Assembly: GCA_028023455.1 (NCBI GenBank)
Contig: JAQFVV010006716.1
Location: 62,001 to 126,000 of the forward strand
Reading direction: 5' to 3'
Source of the DNA: Epiperipatus broadwayi
Taxonomy: Eukaryota; Onychophora; Udeonychophora; Euonychophora; Peripatidae
Length of the DNA stretch: 64,000 nucleotides
Below the pieces are notes generated by a model. It ran no database searches and was not told the origin of the DNA. It was given only the letters and a program-made list of their open reading frames with translations. How positions within the stretch are numbered: the stretch's first letter is position 1; every line of letters starts with the position of its first letter. Of the stretch, positions 57,130 to 64,000 are shown piece by piece. The position numbers and the translations under genes are program-made.

Positions 57130-59820
57130 ATTAAGATAGCAATCCCTCAAACTTTTCTGAATAAGCATCAATATTCTCATCTTCCAACTGGTTCACTATC
57201 TACTTCATTGATAAACCAACAATGGAATGATCAATGTCCTTGGTGGATTAGATACTGTAGTCATATTTATGTAGACCTCACATCAATCTAACCATTCATA
57301 TTATTGAACCATTACGTATCCATTTATATTAATAGAAGAGGGATGGGTTGAACTTATACTATGATGTAACCTTTTTTCTAGTGCAATATGTTATTAACTT
57401 ATTCATTTATTATACTGAATGGTTACTATAGTAAATGTAGGGATTTGAACTTAGGACTTTCAATCTATATTATTCTCCACTCCATCTCAAACAATCGATC
57501 CACATGATCACAAACGTGAAAAAAAATCCCCAATATGCGTATTTCATGCCGAACTAGCAATCATCAGTTGAGCCAGATTATAATCTACCACACACATATA
57601 TAATCATGGTGGGGATTAAAATATATTCATATAGAGACAGTTTTTTTTTACTTCAGTTTTAAAGCATCATTTTCTGTACTGCTTACAGAAAAATAAATTT
57701 GACTTGATTTTAAAACTTGTACATAATCTTGGAATATTTTTTTAAAATACTAATGGGAACAATTTCAAAGTTGCAGTTTTCCTGAAAAAGAATAAAAGGC
57801 TAAACATCTTCAAGTCTCCAGAGAAAACAAAATCATAAAAGTACTGTTTTTTTGTTAAATACTAAAATTTTTGTTACAGTTTAAGATTGATCAGATTAAA
57901 CCTAGTAGTACTAATTTGATTTACAATGTATAGATAATTGAAATTAATAACTGAATTTATATATCTGTGCGGATGGAGAAGACATTAATATGTTTAGCCT
58001 TATAAAATTTAAAGGGAAATGATAATAACTGGAATATCTTATATTATCGCACATAATTGTATATATTGTATTTATAACCTGTTACAATGAATATATTTGT
58101 GAAGTACGGTCTAAATACATTTGCCCTTAATTTCTTACTTGGAGGCTAATGATTATTGAAATAATAGCTGACGTTTGTAGTAAGACGAAATCAAAAATAT
58201 ATATTATTGAAATATTGATATTTTTTTAATTTTATTTGCGATGCTATATTCCAGGGACATTATTTAATATTTGAACAGATCAAGTAATATGCACTTGCTC
58301 CTGTTCAAATATGGTAACAATGATCTTTGCAATTCTAATCCAACTTCAGACATAATGGTCAATTGAATAAGTACCTGTGGACGTTTGTATATTTCACTGT
58401 AAAATTAACTGCAAAACGCTAAAGACAATTTTTTTTAAATTTGCATACTTCACTTTTTATGTTTCATAATGATGATGATTACTTTATGTTGTTGTGCACA
58501 TGATGCCTATGATCACTGATGATGATCACAATTGATAGAGTGATCTCATATATGCTTAATTTTGTAATTGATTTAGAATTTACAAAATACGCATGCAGCA
58601 GAATTATCTATAATTGTTTTTTATGTAATATTATGTCTAACGATTGGTCTTGTCTTCATGATCAGTAGTCTAAGAATTTATAGTAGATCGCTTTTAATTC
58701 AGTCACAAGAGGATGGATTGAGAAATGTTTTCTGCTGCTGTTATGAAATAATATTTGCTCTACTTTTATTACATTCAGTTAAAAATAAAATGATTGCTTA
58801 TAATTTTTATCACCCATTAATACAATAATCAAAATAATCACTATTCCAACTCAAAAATTAAAAATAAAGAAGGAAAAAAGAGAGAAAAGAAACTACTTCT
58901 CAAATAAGATTTGTTTTAACTGTATAAACCAATCAATAACACCCAAGTACATCCACATATAGAACATGGCTGTACAAAACAATCTGTAAAACACAAATAA
59001 GGTCATACATAGAACATGGTGGTCCATTTTTGTATTTACTGACATTTTATAGCGTAATCTTTTACTTTCTTCAGCAGAAACATTTTTCCTTTTGATATAT
59101 ACTAATATCATATCTACTATATTCTATTTTCTGCCACATCTCACCAATGGAAACTGACAGTAATTTTTTTTACAATTTTCTTGAAATAATTATTATTCCC
59201 CCTATGAAATCCATGATCAAGTTTACCATAAAACTTGTTTTTAGGAAATCTTGCATGGATCATTCAGTTTACATGTCCTATCCAACAAATGTGATTTCAC
59301 ACAATGGACTCAACAGTCAAACTGAAGGACATATTCATTATTTTTATTATCTTGTCATTTGCATTTTTAAAATTTCTCAGAGCATCCTATCATCGTTATA
59401 TTGCATCAATAGAGTACACAAATTTTACCACCTCACAATAAAAAAGGCAAAATAATAGCTTTATATACAACTAAGATAGTTGTTGAGTTATTTTTCGGTA
59501 ATGAAATTTTCTACCTTTTAACTTGTTAAGAGCAACAGCAGCACCATTGGAATCTGTGTTAGACCTCAATATCTAAGTTCATCTTTCTACTTATAAAACT
59601 ACAATAGTTATTTAAAGGGATTATAAATATGCAGGTGTGTGGAAGCCTGTACAGTATATTAAATAATATTTAAACTGATTTATATTTTGAAATTGATAAC
59701 TATCTAAACTAAAGATGAGGATTTTTTTTTCAACACTGGCTACTAAAGAACTTTGTTTTTAAAACATAATTCCAAACAACTACAAAGGACTACTTAACCA
59801 AGGCATGAAAAAAAACACCT
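57130..59820. other. A+T-rich intergenic stretch, no gene seen
   Basis: Two loosely similar blocks around GGATTTGAACTTAGGACTTTC and CATTTCATGC-GAAC (about 56910-57030 and 57440-57600) suggest an old duplication. A 102-codon frame at 59147-59455 has no recognised motif. Confidence 0.45.
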
Positions 59821-59827
59821 CTTTCTC

Positions 59828-59880
59828 TTTCTCTCTCTCTCTCTATATATATATAATTATATATATATATATATAATTAC
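59828..59880. repeat. (CT)n and (TA)n microsatellite
   Basis: A CT run passes into alternating TA broken by TAATTA. Confidence 0.65.
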
Positions 59881-59992
59881 ATAACTCCAAGTATATAAAT
59901 TATATTTAATATTTGTATTCATTCAAACATTATATATATATATATCTGAAATTATAATATGTGGAAATATTTAAGTTTTCATGTGATAAAAT

Positions 59993-60075
59993 GGTTGGTG
60001 GCCTAGCGGTTAGCATAGCTGCCTTCCAAGCGGCTGGCCCAGGTTCGCTTCCCGGACAACGCTTTGACATATATA
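59993..60075 (+). repeat. tRNA-Gly-derived SINE head, best copy
   Basis: A tRNA-like block has an A-box TGGCCTAGCGG (59999-60009) and a B-box-like GGTTCGCTTCC (60042-60052). Its anticodon arm GCTGC-CTTCCAA-GCGGC gives UCC (Gly), and the T-stem is nearly complete. The acceptor stem does not pair well, and the block runs on into a TTTGACATATATA tail, so this is a SINE and not a tRNA gene. The same head occurs at 53404-53482. Confidence 0.6.
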
Positions 60076-60079
60076 TATA

Positions 60080-60880
60080 AAAATCACTGTGGTTTTTATG
60101 ATATGAAAATTTAAACAGATATTTCTACGCATTATAATTTCAAACATTTCCATCTGTTAAAAAATTATAAATTTTTATATATCAAATTCTAAAAATTAAA
60201 CCAACCAATCAAATACACCAATTGGTAATTAAATCACTAATCAATTACCAATAATTTTCATGCACGACATTCTTCTCCAGTGCAAACTCATACAGATACT
60301 ATTTGGTGGTCAATTTATAATTTAATTTTGGCTAATGAATTAATTATGATTTTTTATACTTCGTTTAATATACGAATATAATCTATTTTTTTTTGTTTAA
60401 TGATTAATATTTTATTTATTTTTACTCTTTATTAGAATAATTCTGTCTTCTTAAATTATTTATCAAAGTAAGATATTTAAAGCTTTCTCTTCACATTTTT
60501 CAATCACAAGCAATATTTTTCTTTGAATAATTTTTCTTTCTTTTAATAAACGTTCACATGGATTATGTTCTAGCATTATTCTTAAGATTTTCGAACAGTC
60601 TTAAGTCCCACAAGGTTATCCTTTTGTACTTTAAATGAAAGAATCAAAATCTAATTCATATTTTCGTTTCATTTTATTACTAGAAATGGATGCCCCAAAA
60701 CACAGCGGTACGTAATTTCTTATAAGATGTTTGTTAAAAAATGTATTGAAATAATTAAAGCTAAGAATTGTTATATCTCTATACATATGCATATATTAAG
60801 ACAAAGCCTGTTATAGATTGGAGAATTTGGAATCGATTTCCGAATCTGGATTTTCAATTGCTTGAACTGCTTATGAACTC
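60080..60880. other. A+T-rich intergenic stretch, no gene seen
   Basis: No supported feature except a small hairpin of ACCAATTGGTAATTAA with CAATTACCAAT at about 60218-60251. Confidence 0.5.
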
Positions 60881-60890
60881 TTGTTCAAAA

Positions 60891-60998
60891 AACTTAGTCA
60901 AGTATTTATTAGATTATAACAAAAAATTTACGTTCATAACAGCAAATTTAGTCAAGTATTTATTAGATTATAACAAAAAATTTACGTTCATAACAGTA
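60891..60998 (+). repeat. Tandem duplication, about 54-bp unit
   Basis: A unit starting AGTCAAGTATTTATTAGATT and ending TTCATAACAG(C/T)AAATT occurs twice, with one base difference that I can see. Confidence 0.7.
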
Positions 60999-61059
60999 AA
61001 TTATACAGCTACCATAAACCAAACACATTTGCATGCACACACAAATGTGTGCACACTCC

Positions 61060-62214
<1,155 letters not shown>

Positions 62215-62572
62215 GGAGTGTGATTTGGATATATAATTTCAGTTAGCTGAATGCACTGGGACTATTTCTTCTATATTTGTGCAGAGTTTTTGCAAAGATT
62301 AAAATGACTAATATTTAATCTTCTTTGTGTGAATAAATTAAACATGTTGTTTACAAGCAACTTAAGGTTATTTCTAATTTAAATTTCACACTCTTTTTTT
62401 TGAATTAGTTCATATTATAATATTTGATATCATTGCAGCTTATCTATTGAACTGATTTCTTGAAATTTAGTCTTTTATAAATTTGTTCACAAAGAGTGTA
62501 ACATTGCATAATATTTGGGATAGTAATTTGAAATTTGAATGTTCAATTTCAACTAGCATAATGCACTGGGAT

Positions 62573-62578
<6 letters not shown>
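62215..62578. other. Short unique stretch between arrays
   Basis: The words AGCTGAATGCACTGGGAC (about 62244) and AGCATAATGCACTGGGATT (about 62555) resemble each other and may mark an old duplication. No gene is present. Confidence 0.4.

Positions 62579-62643
<65 letters not shown>
62579..62643. repeat. (TA)n microsatellite at gap edge
   Basis: Pure alternating TA runs up to the assembly gap. Confidence 0.9.
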
Positions 62644-63143
62644 NNNNNNNNNNNNNNNNNNNNNNNNNNNNNNNNNNNNNNNNNNNNNNNNNNNNNNNNN
62701 NNNNNNNNNNNNNNNNNNNNNNNNNNNNNNNNNNNNNNNNNNNNNNNNNNNNNNNNNNNNNNNNNNNNNNNNNNNNNNNNNNNNNNNNNNNNNNNNNNNN
62801 NNNNNNNNNNNNNNNNNNNNNNNNNNNNNNNNNNNNNNNNNNNNNNNNNNNNNNNNNNNNNNNNNNNNNNNNNNNNNNNNNNNNNNNNNNNNNNNNNNNN
62901 NNNNNNNNNNNNNNNNNNNNNNNNNNNNNNNNNNNNNNNNNNNNNNNNNNNNNNNNNNNNNNNNNNNNNNNNNNNNNNNNNNNNNNNNNNNNNNNNNNNN
63001 NNNNNNNNNNNNNNNNNNNNNNNNNNNNNNNNNNNNNNNNNNNNNNNNNNNNNNNNNNNNNNNNNNNNNNNNNNNNNNNNNNNNNNNNNNNNNNNNNNNN
63101 NNNNNNNNNNNNNNNNNNNNNNNNNNNNNNNNNNNNNNNNNNN
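62644..63143. other. Assembly gap, exactly 500 N
   Basis: The round length shows a scaffolding placeholder, so the true distance is unknown. Confidence 0.97.
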
Positions 63144-64000
63144 TACAAATTACTTTTTGACAGGTATTATAAAAAAAAGAAAGTCAACACGATCTTATTT
63201 TTTTTAGTATAATGTTTTAAAGAAAAAAAAAATCTATTGCAGGAAAAGTTTAATTTTTCTTTTTTTCGTGAAATAAGTTAACTAAAATAAATTCCATGTT
63301 GAAAAAAATGCATACGAATCACGATTCAAATAGTGAAAGGAAATTTCGTAAGGCGAGGTAAGATTGCTATCAGAAACAATCTTCTGATAGTAATTAAAAA
63401 TGGCAGAAATCTAGCGAAAAACAGACTTTTGTAATAAGAAAAGGAGAAGCATCGTAGAAGTTTATGCTAGAAGAAGAAAAAAAGAACGCATAAGAGCTTC
63501 TAAAAAGAATCTAGGAGTATAAAAGGAGCCAACAGATTTGGAAAAGGGCCTTTTATTTTATTGTTCCAACAGTGTTGAGCAATTGGAAGTGCTTCATATT
63601 CTTTAATAAAATGTGTTCACTTAGATACAAATTGAAATCGCCGCCATGAGTGAGTAGAATTACATCGCTTATCGACACTTTCTCGAAAAGTCACTCAGAT
63701 CGTCATCTGGCTACCTAAATTAGATCGAGATCTCGGAAATAAAACTAAAAGAAAAACAACTACTATGTGACTACCTACCAACTGAAATTGTACATCGGGA
63801 AGATCGATGAACCAGCCTCTAATAATCTCACTGCAAGTAAACAACATAATTTTTTTACATAAAGCTTTATGAATAGTAAATTGAATGGAAATGTTATCCT
63901 ACAAATTTTTCTTGGATCAGAAGATTTGCGAACTGAGAAATGAACCAAACTGTTACTACTGAAAATCAGACTAAATAATTAATACTCCAATATTTGAATC
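63144..64000 (+). other. Possible promoter or LTR-like segment after the gap
   Basis: This part is less A+T-rich than the rest. TATAAAAG at 63518-63525 is followed by a transcript-like stretch with AATAAAATGTGTTC at about 63605, the spacing of a TATA box and a poly(A) signal in an LTR R region. No frame, LTR ends or primer-binding site could be fixed. A host promoter is the alternative. Confidence 0.25.

Noticed and set aside
59993-60075. Functional tRNA-Gly(UCC) gene
   Set aside because: A- and B-boxes and the anticodon arm are good, but the acceptor stem does not pair and diverged copies with the same tail exist, so a SINE fits better.
62483-63160. Frames of 199-225 codons across the gap
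   Set aside because: They consist of (TA)n and N.

Overview
This window looks like repeat-dominated intergenic DNA from an invertebrate animal. It is very A+T-rich, has no operon-like coding density, and the only protein signatures are retrotransposon remnants: two or three Penelope-like elements (PLEs) and two RTE-type non-LTR retrotransposons. It also carries tRNA-derived SINEs, long microsatellites and one placeholder gap of exactly 500 N. I cannot name the species. I found no host gene I would defend, no rRNA, no functional tRNA and no CRISPR array.

Layout: 1-425 is a pyrimidine-rich tract. From 459 to 9284 lie three same-orientation copies of a roughly 2.1 kb LTR-like repeat (family A), and a fourth inverted copy is at 15661-17919. 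The copies at 4221-6391 and 7117-9284 could be the two ends of one LARD-type element. A PLE palindrome sits at 2537-3029. A PLE fragment with inverted terminal repeats sits at 9294-10610. RTE, SINE and hammerhead-bearing fold-back elements occupy 11.5-14.4 kb. A composite of two PLE families lies at 19.29-20.98 kb. The stretch 21-33 kb is quiet A+T-rich DNA with palindromes, degenerate tandem repeats and a fold-back element. The stretch 33.3-38.1 kb contains a G/C homopolymer block and four Illumina adapter starts, so it is suspect assembly. Then 38-50 kb is mostly featureless, and 50.93-52.33 kb is a giant palindrome of roughly 403-bp hammerhead-ribozyme units. An RTE copy with target-site duplication is at 52.56-53.01 kb, and further palindromes lie at 54.9-56.8 kb. 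A SINE is at 60.0 kb, a 1.15 kb (TATC)n array at 61.06-62.21 kb, and the gap at 62644-63143. The last 850 bp carry a promoter- or LTR-like segment.

The main biological theme is self-cleaving RNA. At least four separate loci carry type-I hammerhead motifs of the kind known from PLE terminal repeats and animal retrozymes. Every locus where two or more motifs occur is arranged as an inverted repeat, and in the best case (50.93-52.33 kb) as tandem dimers joined head to head. Three motifs keep every core residue (14211-14252 plus strand, 51028-51072 minus strand, 52148-52192 plus strand). The main technical theme is the adapter contamination at 34.2-38.0 kb, which should be settled before anyone interprets that interval.
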